Counted from the first letter of the stretch, positions 42,126 to 51,570 are shown. The stretch is 64,000 bases of DNA from Paludibacteraceae bacterium (GCA_017527495.1 JAFXPY010000024.1:1-64000), one strand, 5' to 3'. Made by a program: numbers and translations. Notes: a model not told the origin generated them from the sequence alone.

Positions 42126-42728
42126 ATGCAAAAACAATACCCTATAAACGACATATTTTACAGTTTGCAAGGCGAAGGCTACCACACCGGATTGCCTTCA
42201 GCTTTCATTAGATTCAGCGGTTGCAATTTGAAGTGCCAATTTTGCGATACCGACCACAACCTGAAACAAATGCTTACCGCTCAAGAGATTATCAATCAAG
42301 TTAGACAATACGATTGCGAATGGTTAGTGCTCACAGGAGGCGAGCCATCACTGTGGATTGACGAAGAATTGCTTGCAGAGCTGCACAAGTACTTCAAGAT
42401 AGCCATAGAGACAAACGGAACACGACAGTTGTCGGAACAAATCGATTGGATAACAGTGTCGCCCAAACAACATCTCTTTCCACAAGCAAAAGTTGTGGTC
42501 AGACATTGCAACGAGTTGAAAATGATTTGGCAAGAAGGCATTGAGCCAAATGAAATAATGCAAACATACTACAAAGACATACAATGCGACCACCTTCTGC
42601 TACAACCTTGCGACACCGGCAACAAAGAAAAGAATGCACAACTCATCAAAGAAACGATAAATTATTGCTTACAGCATAAACACTGGCGCATGTCAGTCCA
42701 ACTTCATAAAATACTGAATATCAAATGA
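42126..42728 (+). CDS. queE: 7-carboxy-7-deazaguanine synthase QueE
   Basis: The 200-residue radical-SAM protein has the FYSLQGEGYHTG N-terminus, the iron-sulfur cluster motif CNLKCQFCDTDH (C-x3-C-x2-C), and LTGGEPSLW. It rearranges 6-carboxytetrahydropterin to the 7-deazaguanine ring. Its stop overlaps the start of a polysaccharide-deacetylase-like gene by ATGA. Confidence 0.95.
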   Translation: MQKQYPINDIFYSLQGEGYHTGLPSAFIRFSGCNLKCQFCDTDHNLKQMLTAQEIINQVRQYDCEWLVLTGGEPSLWIDEELLAELHKYFKIAIETNGTRQLSEQIDWITVSPKQHLFPQAKVVVRHCNELKMIWQEGIEPNEIMQTYYKDIQCDHLLLQPCDTGNKEKNAQLIKETINYCLQHKHWRMSVQLHKILNIK

Positions 42729-43507
42729 GAGATTTTACGCTTGAAACATATAAATTGCTGCTTGAGACATTGAAGCAAAACGACTACACAGCAATGACAA
42801 TGCAAGAATACGCAGCCGTTCAGCCACTAACGGGCAAAGTTGTTGTCTTGCGTCATGATGTTGATCTGCATGCAGAGCGCTCTCTTCAAACAGCAAAAAT
42901 CGAGTACGAATTAGGTCTGAAAGCAACATATTATTTTCGCATAGTGCCACAAAGCAATCAACCCGAAATAATTAAACAAATCGTACAATTAGGTCACGAG
43001 ATTGGCTATCACTATGAAGACATGAGTATATGCAAAGGCGATACAGAAAAAGCAATAAAGCATTTTGAAAAACAGCTTGCCTATTTCCGCCAATTCTATG
43101 ATGTCAAGACAATAAGTATGCATGGCGTGCCTGCATCAAAATACGACGGGAAAGACCTCTGGAAAACCTACGACTATAAAAAATACGGAATTATCTGCGA
43201 ACCATATTTTGATATTGACTATTCAAAAACATTCTATCTTACCGACACGGGCAGACGATGGGATGGCTGGAAAGTATCGGTAAGAGATAAAATACTTGGA
43301 TTCCAAGACCAATGGCAACAACAGGGATTTGTTTATCACTCAACGCTTGATGTTATTGAAGCGATTAAAACAGATCGGCTACCTCACCCGCTAATCATAA
43401 CATCTCATCCACAACGCTGGGTAAGTGATTTTTTGCCGTGGACAAAAGAATTGATTGTCCAAAACATAAAAAATATTGTAAAGAGAATTATCGTCAGAAA
43501 GAAATAG
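42725..43507 (+). CDS. Polysaccharide-deacetylase-like protein
   Basis: The 260-residue protein has the NodB-type metal motif VVLRHDVDLHAERS (HDVD near residues 41-44), GHEIGYHYEDMS as the His-rich second motif, and ISMHGVPASKY later. It lacks a signal peptide, as in the cytoplasmic deacetylase-like proteins of surface-glycan loci. Its start overlaps queE by four bases, so it is translationally tied to the queuosine genes, yet it faces the glycan locus that begins 15 bp beyond its stop. Probably a sugar N-deacetylase; substrate unknown. Confidence 0.75.
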   Translation: MRDFTLETYKLLLETLKQNDYTAMTMQEYAAVQPLTGKVVVLRHDVDLHAERSLQTAKIEYELGLKATYYFRIVPQSNQPEIIKQIVQLGHEIGYHYEDMSICKGDTEKAIKHFEKQLAYFRQFYDVKTISMHGVPASKYDGKDLWKTYDYKKYGIICEPYFDIDYSKTFYLTDTGRRWDGWKVSVRDKILGFQDQWQQQGFVYHSTLDVIEAIKTDRLPHPLIITSHPQRWVSDFLPWTKELIVQNIKNIVKRIIVRKK

Positions 43508-43521
43508 AGGCAAAACCACCA

Positions 43522-44523
43522 TTAGAGTTTTTGCATTAATCGAATTCCTATTTTGCCAAGTGCGTAACGCAACGGAGAGTTGACAACAAGGAAGCGACCA
43601 TATTCTACGCATTGTCCGCCAAAACGAGCCTTAAATTCTCTTACGCCGTATGGCTGTTCAGGCGTTCCTGCCCCCATAAAATCAAACCATGGTATGCCAT
43701 TATCACGAGCCCAACAGATTGCTTTATAAGTAGCGAAGACCTCAGGGTGAACTCCGCTTATTGCTCTATCACGACAACCATACCAACTATAAAGTGTTGA
43801 ATTTCTCAACTCAACACACAATTCTCCACCGACAACCTTACCATTTTGCAGTGCCACGAAAAAACGTGCATCATCTTGACATACAAGTCGTTCAAAAAAA
43901 TGTTGGCTAAACACCGGAAGGTGCAGATGGCGTTTGTACAAAATACTGAGCAGTGTATAGAAATCAGATATTGTCTGATTGAAATTTTCGTCTCGCGGCG
44001 TTACTATTTTTATTTCCAAACCATTACGGATTGATTGTCGGATATTATGATGCCGATCATAATACATATCACTTTCTATTGTTGCCGTTGGCTGAATGTA
44101 ATTATAATGCGGCACATACTGAAAATCACACTGCTGAAACACATGTTTCCATTTTGAATAATCACAAAAATTGCGTGTTTCGATATATATCGCTTTGCGC
44201 CTTAATCTATTTGCAACAACATTCAACAATTCAGTCAGCTCATTGTCAGTGATGTTGCTATCTAACAATGGGCCACCATTGATTACGGCACGCGAAGTAA
44301 AAAATCTGCCAAATTTTGTTTTCCCATTGCCTACAACATATCCGACGCACACTCCTTTCAACCTGTCATCAGTAGCAACACCATAACAAAAAGGAATCAA
44401 CTCATCCTGCACTTCACACAAAAACTTGTATGCTTGCGGTGTTTGAAACCATGAAGCAGTGGGAGAACAGTCTATAAGTCTCTCCCACTGCTGCTGATCA
44501 ATATGCTGATATTCAACAATCAC
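43522..44523 (-). CDS. FemAB/GNAT-type acyl or aminoacyl transferase of the glycan locus
   Basis: The 333-residue protein has two GNAT-like halves. The second contains VVGGELCVELRNSTLYSWYG and IPWFDFMGAGTPEQPYGV, then REFKARFGG, characteristic of FemAB-like proteins found in polysaccharide clusters. It may attach an amino acid or acyl group to an amino sugar. It is the last gene of the minus-strand glycan operon, starting one base into the stop of the dehydrogenase gene, and converges with the deacetylase gene. Confidence 0.7.
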   Translation of the reverse strand: MIVEYQHIDQQQWERLIDCSPTASWFQTPQAYKFLCEVQDELIPFCYGVATDDRLKGVCVGYVVGNGKTKFGRFFTSRAVINGGPLLDSNITDNELTELLNVVANRLRRKAIYIETRNFCDYSKWKHVFQQCDFQYVPHYNYIQPTATIESDMYYDRHHNIRQSIRNGLEIKIVTPRDENFNQTISDFYTLLSILYKRHLHLPVFSQHFFERLVCQDDARFFVALQNGKVVGGELCVELRNSTLYSWYGCRDRAISGVHPEVFATYKAICWARDNGIPWFDFMGAGTPEQPYGVREFKARFGGQCVEYGRFLVVNSPLRYALGKIGIRLMQKL

Positions 44524-45500
44524 TATCTTCTCTCGTCCCAGCCAAACGGGTGTTTTGCAAGTGGCATTTTAGCCAATGGATGGTAGTCGCCTTTCAGTCC
44601 GATTGGAGTTGAATTGCGTATTTCGCTTACCATTTCGATGCATGGACGAGCCTCACTGATACGGAAGCCACGACCTTCAAGTATCTCTTGATAACTCTTA
44701 GTGTGCAACTCTGTAAAGCCCTGACTAAATTCAAACTCATCGCCGTCTATATTGAGTGTTCGATATGTTCGTTTCTCGCCCTCGACAGCATTAGGAGGCA
44801 AACACTGAGCATTGATGCTCAAGAAATAGCGCACACGCGCTTTCTCCAAGTCAAGATAACCCGCAACACGGTCGAAGCTCATAACATGAACAATGTTTTG
44901 ACGCACCGGTCCGAAAATCCATTGCAACATATCATAGAAATGCACACCTATATTGGTTGCTATACCGCCACTCTTGTGAACATCACCTTTCCATGAGGTA
45001 TAGTACCAATTTCCTCGCGATGTTATATAAGTCAGATCAACATTATACACTTTGTCTTTAGGCCCTTTGTCAACCTTTTCTTTCAGAGCAACGATAGAAT
45101 CATGCAAGCGAAGTTGAAGAATAGTGTATGCTTGATGACCCGTCTCTTTTTCTAATTCAACAAGGTTGTCGATATTATAAGGATTAAGGACAAGAGGTTT
45201 TTCACAAATGACATTACAACCGAGGCGCAGTCCATAACGTATAAACGCATCATGGGTGTAATTAGGAGTACATATTGAGACCCAACTCAAAGGATTATCT
45301 GTACGCATTTGTTTTGAACAAAAGCGGTCGAATTGTTCATTTTCCGTATAGAACGAGCAGTCTGGAAAACTGCTGTCAAGACGACCTACGCTATCGAATT
45401 TGTCGTATGCAACGAGCAGGTTGTTGCCAGTATCTTTGATGGCTTTAATGTGTCGTGGTGCTATATATCCTGCAGCACCGATTAATGCAAAATTACTCAT
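44523..45500 (-). CDS. wlbA: UDP-GlcNAc-uronate 3-dehydrogenase (WlbA/WbpB family)
   Basis: The 325-residue Gfo/Idh/MocA oxidoreductase starts FALIGAAGYIAPRHIKAIKD, carries CEKPLVL near residue 103 with the catalytic Lys, and DLTYITSRGNWYYTSWKGD with ATNIGVHFYDML. These stretches match, from memory, the WlbA proteins of Bordetella very closely. The enzyme oxidises C3 of UDP-N-acetylglucosaminuronate on the route to 2,3-diacetamido uronic acids. The matching 2-epimerase gene lies directly upstream; the aminotransferase and N-acetyltransferase of the route are not in the window. Confidence 0.85.
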   Translation of the reverse strand: MSNFALIGAAGYIAPRHIKAIKDTGNNLLVAYDKFDSVGRLDSSFPDCSFYTENEQFDRFCSKQMRTDNPLSWVSICTPNYTHDAFIRYGLRLGCNVICEKPLVLNPYNIDNLVELEKETGHQAYTILQLRLHDSIVALKEKVDKGPKDKVYNVDLTYITSRGNWYYTSWKGDVHKSGGIATNIGVHFYDMLQWIFGPVRQNIVHVMSFDRVAGYLDLEKARVRYFLSINAQCLPPNAVEGEKRTYRTLNIDGDEFEFSQGFTELHTKSYQEILEGRGFRISEARPCIEMVSEIRNSTPIGLKGDYHPLAKMPLAKHPFGWDERR

Positions 45501-45501
45501 T

Positions 45502-46653
45502 TTATGATAGATAATTAATTATTTCATTCACTATTTTTTCTGCAGCGTGTCCATCGCCAAAAAATGGTTTGAACTCAACTTGTCTATTCACTATTTCACT
45601 ATACGATTTTAGAATAGACTCACATTCAGGCTTTGCCAATACAGCAGCACCCGATTCAACAATCTCCACCCACTCCGTCTGCTCACGAACAATAACACTC
45701 GGTGTTTGATAGAAATATGCTTCTTTCTGCACCCCGCCGGAATCAGTTATCACAAGCTTTGCGTATTTTTCAAGCATGATGATGTCGAAAAACGATGCCG
45801 GCTCTATGATTTTGATATATGCTGAATTGTACAACTCATTGCGGACATCAGCAGGTAACTGACATTCAATCATTTTACGAGTGCGAGGGTGGACAGGAAA
45901 GACAATAGGTGTTTTTTCTGTTGCCGCTATTGACAATAAAGCTTTAAGTATTTCGCGCAGATTATTTTCATTGTCGGTGTTGCTTGGGCGGTGTATTGTG
46001 GCAAGAATAAAATTTTCACGCTCTAAATCTAATTCATGAAATATCATGCTGTCTTGCTCGGCTATTTGTGCAAAGTACATGCTATTGTCGTACATCACGT
46101 CCCCGCTTAGCACTGCACGGCGTTGATAATAATTTTTGAACACGGCCGGTGAATCAGTCAGCCCTTCATGCTTGAGATTATCCATCGCTGTTTGTGTCGG
46201 GGCAAATAGCAAAGATGATAGGTGGTCGCTTACAATACGATTTTGTTCTTCCGGCATATCCATATCATAAGAGCGCAATCCGGCTTCAACATGAGCAACA
46301 GGTATGTTCAGTTTTGATGCAGCAAGAGTCCCGGCGAGAGTTGAATTGGTGTCGCCATAGACAATAACCATGTCAAATTGATTTTCTTGCAACACCTTTT
46401 CAATACCTTCCATCATCAGTCCGGTCTGCAATGCATGACGTGTCGCTATATGGTCAAGCTGAAAATCAGGTTTGGGGATACCTAATTGTTCGAAAAACAC
46501 AGCCGACATATTATTGTCGTAGTGCTGACCGGTATGAAGAATATATTCTTCCACCTGCTCAGAAAAATGATCGTCAATAGCCCTTGATATGGCCGCGGCT
46601 TTAATAATCTGCGGACGGGCACCCACTATTGTAAGTATTTTCAATTTAGACAT
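45502..46653 (-). CDS. wbpI: WbpI-like UDP-2,3-diacetamido-glucuronate 2-epimerase
   Basis: A 383-residue member of the non-hydrolysing UDP-GlcNAc 2-epimerase family (VGARPQIIKAAAISRA, HTGQHYDNNMS, VYGDTNSTLAG, HVEAGLRS, TDSGGVQKEAYF). The region REQTEWVEIVESGA, in place of the RDTTERPE of ordinary WecB, is typical of the WbpI/WlbD group that epimerises UDP-2,3-diacetamido-glucuronate to the manno form. The neighbour wlbA supports that reading. One base separates its stop from the wlbA start. Confidence 0.72.
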   Translation of the reverse strand: MSKLKILTIVGARPQIIKAAAISRAIDDHFSEQVEEYILHTGQHYDNNMSAVFFEQLGIPKPDFQLDHIATRHALQTGLMMEGIEKVLQENQFDMVIVYGDTNSTLAGTLAASKLNIPVAHVEAGLRSYDMDMPEEQNRIVSDHLSSLLFAPTQTAMDNLKHEGLTDSPAVFKNYYQRRAVLSGDVMYDNSMYFAQIAEQDSMIFHELDLERENFILATIHRPSNTDNENNLREILKALLSIAATEKTPIVFPVHPRTRKMIECQLPADVRNELYNSAYIKIIEPASFFDIIMLEKYAKLVITDSGGVQKEAYFYQTPSVIVREQTEWVEIVESGAAVLAKPECESILKSYSEIVNRQVEFKPFFGDGHAAEKIVNEIINYLS

Positions 46654-46666
46654 TTCCTGATTACAT

Positions 46667-46744
46667 TATATTGATAAAGCAATTTACTCAAAAGTTCAGT
46701 GCAATTTGCTCACAAGCCAAATTTAAAAGCTTTTATATCAATAC
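46667..46744. other. Imperfect long-range inverted repeat between glycan genes
   Basis: TATATTGATAAAGC (46667-46680) and GCTTTTATATCAATAC (46729-46744) pair with a small bulge across 48 nt. It sits in the 100-bp gap between a DUF354 gene and the WbpI-like gene and could be a processing or attenuating structure. Confidence 0.3.
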
Positions 46745-46753
46745 ATTACAATT

Positions 46754-47803
46754 TCACTTCAAATACGATTTAATTACACTGACAAAGTATTTTGTTACGT
46801 CTATTTTATCTTTAAGCATAACCTGTCGGCGTTGTTGGTATTCATCTTTTAAGTTGTCGGTTTGCAACATTTGATTTATAGTAGCAAAAAGTTGTTCCGG
46901 TTGGTCGGTTGTAACACCTTCCGCAAGGTGATATTTTTGTTCCACTTCATTGAGCACACCAATTTTTCCAACAAAGTCGTTAAATCTGACAGCCGGTGTT
47001 CCGAGCATGGCAGCCTCCATTGTCATCGACTGACTATCTGCAATTAGAATAGTTGCAAAAGCCAGTAAATGATGAATATCTTTGGGTTCGATATTCAATC
47101 TATATTGTTCAAATTGCTTTTGCAATGGTCGCTCTGATGAGATATACACATTGCCGTAAGGGGTCAGAGTATCTACAAGACGTTGTGCAATTTGATCGTT
47201 GATACCTTTTATTCCACCATCATGGTGAGCATTAAGTCGAGCAAAACGCAAAAGAAAATATGGTTTGTCAAGTTTAATATATTTTTCTACAATAGACCTT
47301 TTGGGGGTAAAATAATCAGGATGAAGATACGCTAACTTCATATACCCCTCATATCCTATTTTCTTTTTATTCCATTTGCCTAAATCACACACATTAGGTG
47401 AAAATATTTTTGTCGCAAACGGGTAAGTTACTCGCGCCAAATTCTGTATTACGGCAACATCATCTTCCCCAAAAATCAAGCATGGAATATCAAGCAACCA
47501 TCCTGCTTGAGCCACAGAAGCGTCAGGACCGACTAAAATGTCCGGACAAAATACGCGACATTGTTTTACTACTCTACCGACCCTTTCAAAGGTGGCTATT
47601 GCGAGACTAAAGATATTGCTTTTATGTTTATTTGGCTGTATGTTGATATATTCTAATCCATCATCGCTAACAAGGTCCTCTAACATATCTTTTGTTTTTA
47701 TCAATATGCAGACCTCATGACCATCATTTATCAATTGCCTAATTGCATTTTTAGCAAAATGATATTGAGCCGGATGACCAAAATAGAATAATATTTTTTT
47801 CAT
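46754..47803 (-). CDS. DUF354 family protein (glycosyltransferase-like), first copy
   Basis: A 349-residue GT-B-like protein of the DUF354 family: FYFGHPAQYHFAKNAIRQL at the start, FCPDILVGPDASVAQAG in the N-terminal lobe, and ILIADSQSMTMEAAMLGTPA as the donor-binding C-terminal motif. DUF354 proteins resemble UDP-GlcNAc 2-epimerases and MurG-like transferases and occur in surface-glycan loci; the reaction is not established. A second, distantly related copy is at 49257. Confidence 0.75.
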   Translation of the reverse strand: MKKILFYFGHPAQYHFAKNAIRQLINDGHEVCILIKTKDMLEDLVSDDGLEYINIQPNKHKSNIFSLAIATFERVGRVVKQCRVFCPDILVGPDASVAQAGWLLDIPCLIFGEDDVAVIQNLARVTYPFATKIFSPNVCDLGKWNKKKIGYEGYMKLAYLHPDYFTPKRSIVEKYIKLDKPYFLLRFARLNAHHDGGIKGINDQIAQRLVDTLTPYGNVYISSERPLQKQFEQYRLNIEPKDIHHLLAFATILIADSQSMTMEAAMLGTPAVRFNDFVGKIGVLNEVEQKYHLAEGVTTDQPEQLFATINQMLQTDNLKDEYQQRRQVMLKDKIDVTKYFVSVIKSYLK

Positions 47804-47813
47804 CTCAACTTTT

Positions 47814-48899
47814 CTATTTCTTTAATAATATATCAATTATTCTTTCTGCTGTGTGTCCGTCCCACAATGGTGGAATTGCACCTTTTTTCCATTTGCCTGC
47901 ATATAAAGTTTGCAAAGCCGGCTTGATGTTTTTTGGATTAGTTCCTATCAATTCGTTAGTACCTATTGTGCATGTTTCAGGGCGCTCGGTGTTATCACGC
48001 AAAGTAATGCACGGCACTCCCATCACTGTTGTTTCCTCAGTTATACCGCCTGAATCTGTAACCACAGCTCGTGCATGTTCAACCAAATAGTTAAATTCCA
48101 AATAACCCATCGGCTCAACTATATGCAGATTAGGAGCACTTATTCCCAAATCGGTAAAAATACGCGCTGTACGCGGATGAATTGGAAATATGATTGGTTC
48201 GCCTTCAACATTGCTTATTATCTCATTCATCAAGTATTTCAGTTTACTTGCTTCGTCAACATTGGCAGGGCGATGGAGTGTCAAGACAATATATTTTTGC
48301 GGTTGCAAATTCAATGAATCAAATAGTTCTGTTTTGCGAAAACGATTGCGATTTTGCATGAGAGTGTCAATCATCACATTACCAACAAAATGAATCTTGC
48401 TTTCCTCAACACCTGCATTGCGCAAGTTTTGATTTGCCACTTCTGAAGTTGTGAAATAGAAATCAGCCAAGCAATCTGTCACCATACGATTTATTTCCTC
48501 AGGCATGGTCAGGTCCCACGAGCGAATACCTGCTTCAACATGCGTTACTTGTGTATTAAGTTTTTTTGCCACAATAGAGCATGCCATTGTTGAAGTTACA
48601 TCGCCAACAACAAGTACAAGGTCCGTAGGGTTAGCTACAAGATATTTCTCAAAAGCAACCATAATGGCGGCTGTTTGCTCGGCTTGTGTTCCACCTCCGG
48701 CACCAAGGTTGATGTCGGGTGCGGGGATACCCAATTCCTCAAAAAAAGTGTCCGACATATTTTTGTCGTAATGCTGACCCGTATGCACAAGGCTGTAATG
48801 TATATTTTTGCCTTGCGCTTCAGCATGTTTGATGGCTTTTATTATCGGTGCCACTTTCATAAAGTTCGGTCTCGCCCCGGCTATAAGTGTTATATGCAT
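47814..48899 (-). CDS. Non-hydrolysing UDP-GlcNAc 2-epimerase, second paralogue
   Basis: The 361-residue enzyme carries the family motifs IAGARPNFMKVAPI, HTGQHYDKNMSDTFFEELGI, VVGDVTSTMA, HVEAGIRSWD and TDSGGITEETTVMGVP, with the ordinary RDNTERPET segment. It should interconvert UDP-GlcNAc and UDP-ManNAc or a derivative. It is followed after 10 bp by the DUF354 gene. A 357-bp repeat-filled gap lies upstream, so it may start a second transcript within the locus. Confidence 0.82.
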   Translation of the reverse strand: MHITLIAGARPNFMKVAPIIKAIKHAEAQGKNIHYSLVHTGQHYDKNMSDTFFEELGIPAPDINLGAGGGTQAEQTAAIMVAFEKYLVANPTDLVLVVGDVTSTMACSIVAKKLNTQVTHVEAGIRSWDLTMPEEINRMVTDCLADFYFTTSEVANQNLRNAGVEESKIHFVGNVMIDTLMQNRNRFRKTELFDSLNLQPQKYIVLTLHRPANVDEASKLKYLMNEIISNVEGEPIIFPIHPRTARIFTDLGISAPNLHIVEPMGYLEFNYLVEHARAVVTDSGGITEETTVMGVPCITLRDNTERPETCTIGTNELIGTNPKNIKPALQTLYAGKWKKGAIPPLWDGHTAERIIDILLKK

Positions 48900-49021
48900 T
48901 ACTTCTTATATTTTTTAAATTATACAATGCTACAAATCTTTATATAAATCGTCCATCAAAACTTCTGACTGCACAATACCACTATGCGCATTTTGTTTTA
49001 CGCCAAAGGACGTTATCATCA

Positions 49022-49255
49022 CTTTAGACACTATTGAGACAATTTCAAGTGTGTCTAAATTTCACTTTTTTACCCACTTTTAGACACAATTTAGACAATT
49101 TCAGTTGTGCCTAAATCTCACTTTTTACCTACTTTTAGACATGATTGAGACAATTTCGGTTATGTCTAAATCTCACTTTTTTTACCCACTTTTAGATACA
49201 ATTGAGACAATTTCGGCTATGTCTAAACCTCACTTTTCCACCCGCTTTTAGACGA
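49022..49255. repeat. Four tandem units of about 56 bp, each with an internal inverted repeat
   Basis: The gene-free gap 48900-49256 holds four units of 55-57 bp starting near 49023, 49079, 49134 and 49191, plus a partial fifth at 49247. Each unit reads roughly TTTAGACACAATTGAGACAA, then TTTCGGTTGTGTCTAAA, then TCTCACTTTTTTACCCAC. TTTAGACA and TGTCTAAA within a unit are inverted repeats, so every unit can form a hairpin. Point differences between units often keep the pairing. No open frame of interest crosses it. Confidence 0.8.
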
Positions 49256-49256
49256 C

Positions 49257-50267
49257 TTATTCTATTTCTTTCAGTATATTATCAAAGATTTGCAAAACCT
49301 CGTCCAAAACTTTTTTGCTTCGCTCTTGAGATACAGAGGCACGATAGGTGTTTTTTTCTCTCACATATTGAGCAATTTCTTTGGGGTTGCGCGACTTAAA
49401 TTCAATTCCCATTCTTTGCATTTCTTCATCTACAGACAGAAATACTTCACTTGGAAAAAAGCTCACCGCCGGACGACCTAACAAAGCAGCCTCACGAGCG
49501 AATGTGCCGGCACCGGTGAGCATTGCACTTGTGAAGTAGCAAACATCCAAGCCTCTTAAAGGACCATCAGGATACCACACATTATCGTAACCCTTTGCCA
49601 TTTGCTTTTCCTCCTCATATCGTGGAAGGAACAAGATATTATAATCTTTGAGTTCTTCAAAAAGCTGAGGAACTATTGTTTTGCTATCCTTGGGGACATA
49701 CGATGCCTTCAAATTCTCGGGACGAATGGTTATAAATCTTTCAAAAGGCAACTGCTTGAGAAAATTCTTGTCCGGCACATAATCGGCAATATATATATCT
49801 TCTTTAAAGCCGTTAAATGTCTTGATTTGGGAGTCTTTGATATGATATTTTTTCTGAATTTGCTGATACTTGAAATAGTACGGAAAAATAAAATAATCAC
49901 CAAAAGCAAAAGAGAAAAACTTGAATGATATATCATTGTCGCTAAACACTATAGACTTTTTGCCTCTCAATGCAGCAATCATTGAAGTGTAATTTCCACC
50001 TAAAGAGAAAGCAACATCAAACTTTGGTAGTTTGAACAACAAACTCCACATTCTTGAGAAAAGTCCTATGGCTTTTTTCAATCTGCTTTTGCCTTTATGA
50101 TCGCCATACACAAGTGGTTCTATTCCATTTTGGCGCAACAGAGGCAAGGTTTCTGAAAAATCACGAGCAGTAAATATCAAATCATGTCCATTTTTTTGCA
50201 AATGCTTGATTATCGGCATCAAGACATTAACATGTGGTGTGTTGGTTATGTCAATCCAAATTTTCAT
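49257..50267 (-). CDS. DUF354 family protein (glycosyltransferase-like), second copy
   Basis: The 336-residue protein starts MKIWIDITNTPHVNVLMPII, the classic DUF354 opening, and has FDVAFSLGGNYTSMIAALRG and FTSAMLTGAGTFAREAALLGRP, the last being the GT-B donor-site motif. Function in the family is unproven; a sugar transfer or epimerase-like role in glycan assembly is likely. It directly abuts the acyltransferase gene (start 50267, neighbour stop 50268). Confidence 0.78.
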   Translation of the reverse strand: MKIWIDITNTPHVNVLMPIIKHLQKNGHDLIFTARDFSETLPLLRQNGIEPLVYGDHKGKSRLKKAIGLFSRMWSLLFKLPKFDVAFSLGGNYTSMIAALRGKKSIVFSDNDISFKFFSFAFGDYFIFPYYFKYQQIQKKYHIKDSQIKTFNGFKEDIYIADYVPDKNFLKQLPFERFITIRPENLKASYVPKDSKTIVPQLFEELKDYNILFLPRYEEEKQMAKGYDNVWYPDGPLRGLDVCYFTSAMLTGAGTFAREAALLGRPAVSFFPSEVFLSVDEEMQRMGIEFKSRNPKEIAQYVREKNTYRASVSQERSKKVLDEVLQIFDNILKEIE

Positions 50268-50765
50268 TTATTCTTGATTTTCTTTAGGTTCAAATGTTTT
50301 AATCACCTTGGCAGGAGCACCAACCGCAACGCAATATGGTGGAATATCACGCGTAACAACCGATCCTGCGCCTATTATTGCTCCTTCACCTATAGTAACT
50401 CCAGGCATAATAATACTTCCTATACCAATGTGAGCGCCATCTTTAATAACCACAGGCCCCTCTTTGAAAGGACAATGCATGGCATACATACCCGGCTTAT
50501 AATTGGTCAGATCTCGTTGATGGCACAAAATCATTACGCCTGATGTTATGGCAACCCCTTTACCTATTGTTATCAACTCCGGATTGCGTTCGTCAAGCAT
50601 CACACCTCGTGCAATATGACTCTGTTTCCCAACTTTTACTCCACGCAATTTATGTACAAACACTGTAACTTGATACGGAAATGTGAACATCGACAATATG
50701 GACAGCGCATGAGTCCAAATGCCTTTCAGCACAGACCATATACTTCTATGGCTTACTATTGACAT
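50268..50765 (-). CDS. Left-handed beta-helix O-acyltransferase, first
   Basis: The 165-residue hexapeptide-repeat protein has several [LIV]-G-x4 turns ([45 protein letters not shown]), as in WbbJ/NodL/CysE-like acetyltransferases. It should acetylate a sugar of the glycan with acetyl-CoA. It follows its paralogue after 1 bp. Acceptor unknown. Confidence 0.8.
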   Translation of the reverse strand: MSIVSHRSIWSVLKGIWTHALSILSMFTFPYQVTVFVHKLRGVKVGKQSHIARGVMLDERNPELITIGKGVAITSGVMILCHQRDLTNYKPGMYAMHCPFKEGPVVIKDGAHIGIGSIIMPGVTIGEGAIIGAGSVVTRDIPPYCVAVGAPAKVIKTFEPKENQE

Positions 50766-50766
50766 A

Positions 50767-51297
50767 CTATTTATTTTTTACAAATTTTTCTATATTTACC
50801 AAATGAACATCTGCCTTTTGCTGCAACAGATGGTATGCAGGTACATTCTTTTCCACCACACAGCCTGCTGAAACAAATGCATATTTGCCAATGTTCACAC
50901 CGGGCAAGATTGTACAACGAACAGAAACCATCGCTAACTCACTTATCACAACCGGACGAATTTCGGCAACAAAAAGATTCTTGAAACGCGGATCGGGATT
51001 GAAATGTGTCAAAATCATCGTACCTGCATTAATATTCACATTGTCTTCAATATAAATATATTCAGGTGCGAAATTATCCAGTACACAATACATTCCGATA
51101 TATACATTTTCACCAATATTCACCCCACGCCAGCGGTGAAGTTTTACACGCCAACGATTTATCGGACAACGATACGCCATAAAAGCAAGTATTGTATTGA
51201 ATACCTTACGGACTTTCTCTCCTAACGTTCGCTTGGGAAAACCATACGGGATTTGTTTTGGTTCGCTAACGACCCATTTGTCTTTATATCTATTCAT
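50767..51297 (-). CDS. Left-handed beta-helix O-acyltransferase, second
   Basis: A 176-residue hexapeptide acyltransferase: [35 protein letters not shown] and [21 protein letters not shown]. The His in MILTHFN would be the catalytic base by analogy with the family. Sequence differs enough from the adjacent copy to suggest a different acceptor. It sits 2 bp after the ACP gene, so it might take its acyl group from that ACP instead of CoA; this is inference. Confidence 0.78.
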   Translation of the reverse strand: MNRYKDKWVVSEPKQIPYGFPKRTLGEKVRKVFNTILAFMAYRCPINRWRVKLHRWRGVNIGENVYIGMYCVLDNFAPEYIYIEDNVNINAGTMILTHFNPDPRFKNLFVAEIRPVVISELAMVSVRCTILPGVNIGKYAFVSAGCVVEKNVPAYHLLQQKADVHLVNIEKFVKNK

Positions 51298-51299
51298 AT

Positions 51300-51515
51300 T
51301 TATTGTTTGGTTTTAAGTATTCTAATTATATCATTATATGACTTCATTTCGCCTATCTCTTCAGGCTCAAGAGATATATTGAATTCCATTTCAAGTTCTA
51401 CAACAATATTGAGCTGATTAATTGAATTCCATTTTGCACAATTAGCCTGCGAACATGTTTCATCAACTTGCACTCCTAACACGCTTGATAATATTTCTAA
51501 AATTTTCTTCTCCAT
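51300..51515 (-). CDS. Acyl carrier protein of the glycan locus (partner of FkbH)
   Basis: A 71-residue carrier protein starting MEKKILEILSSVLG, with the attachment Ser in KWNSINQLNIVVELE (Asn in place of the usual Asp before Ser). This W-(N/D)-S-(I/L) variant is typical of discrete ACPs beside FkbH proteins. An in-frame ATG four codons earlier (51527) is possible. It is the next gene after fkbH-like, separated by about 55 bp. Confidence 0.8.
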   Translation of the reverse strand: MEKKILEILSSVLGVQVDETCSQANCAKWNSINQLNIVVELEMEFNISLEPEEIGEMKSYNDIIRILKTKQ

Positions 51516-51570
51516 ATCAATATACATTATCTACAATCATATTTTTTGTATTGCAAATCGCAGCAAAGCA

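Noticed and set aside
49022-49255. CRISPR array
   Set aside because: The units are contiguous with a 56-bp period and no unique spacers, and no cas genes are near.
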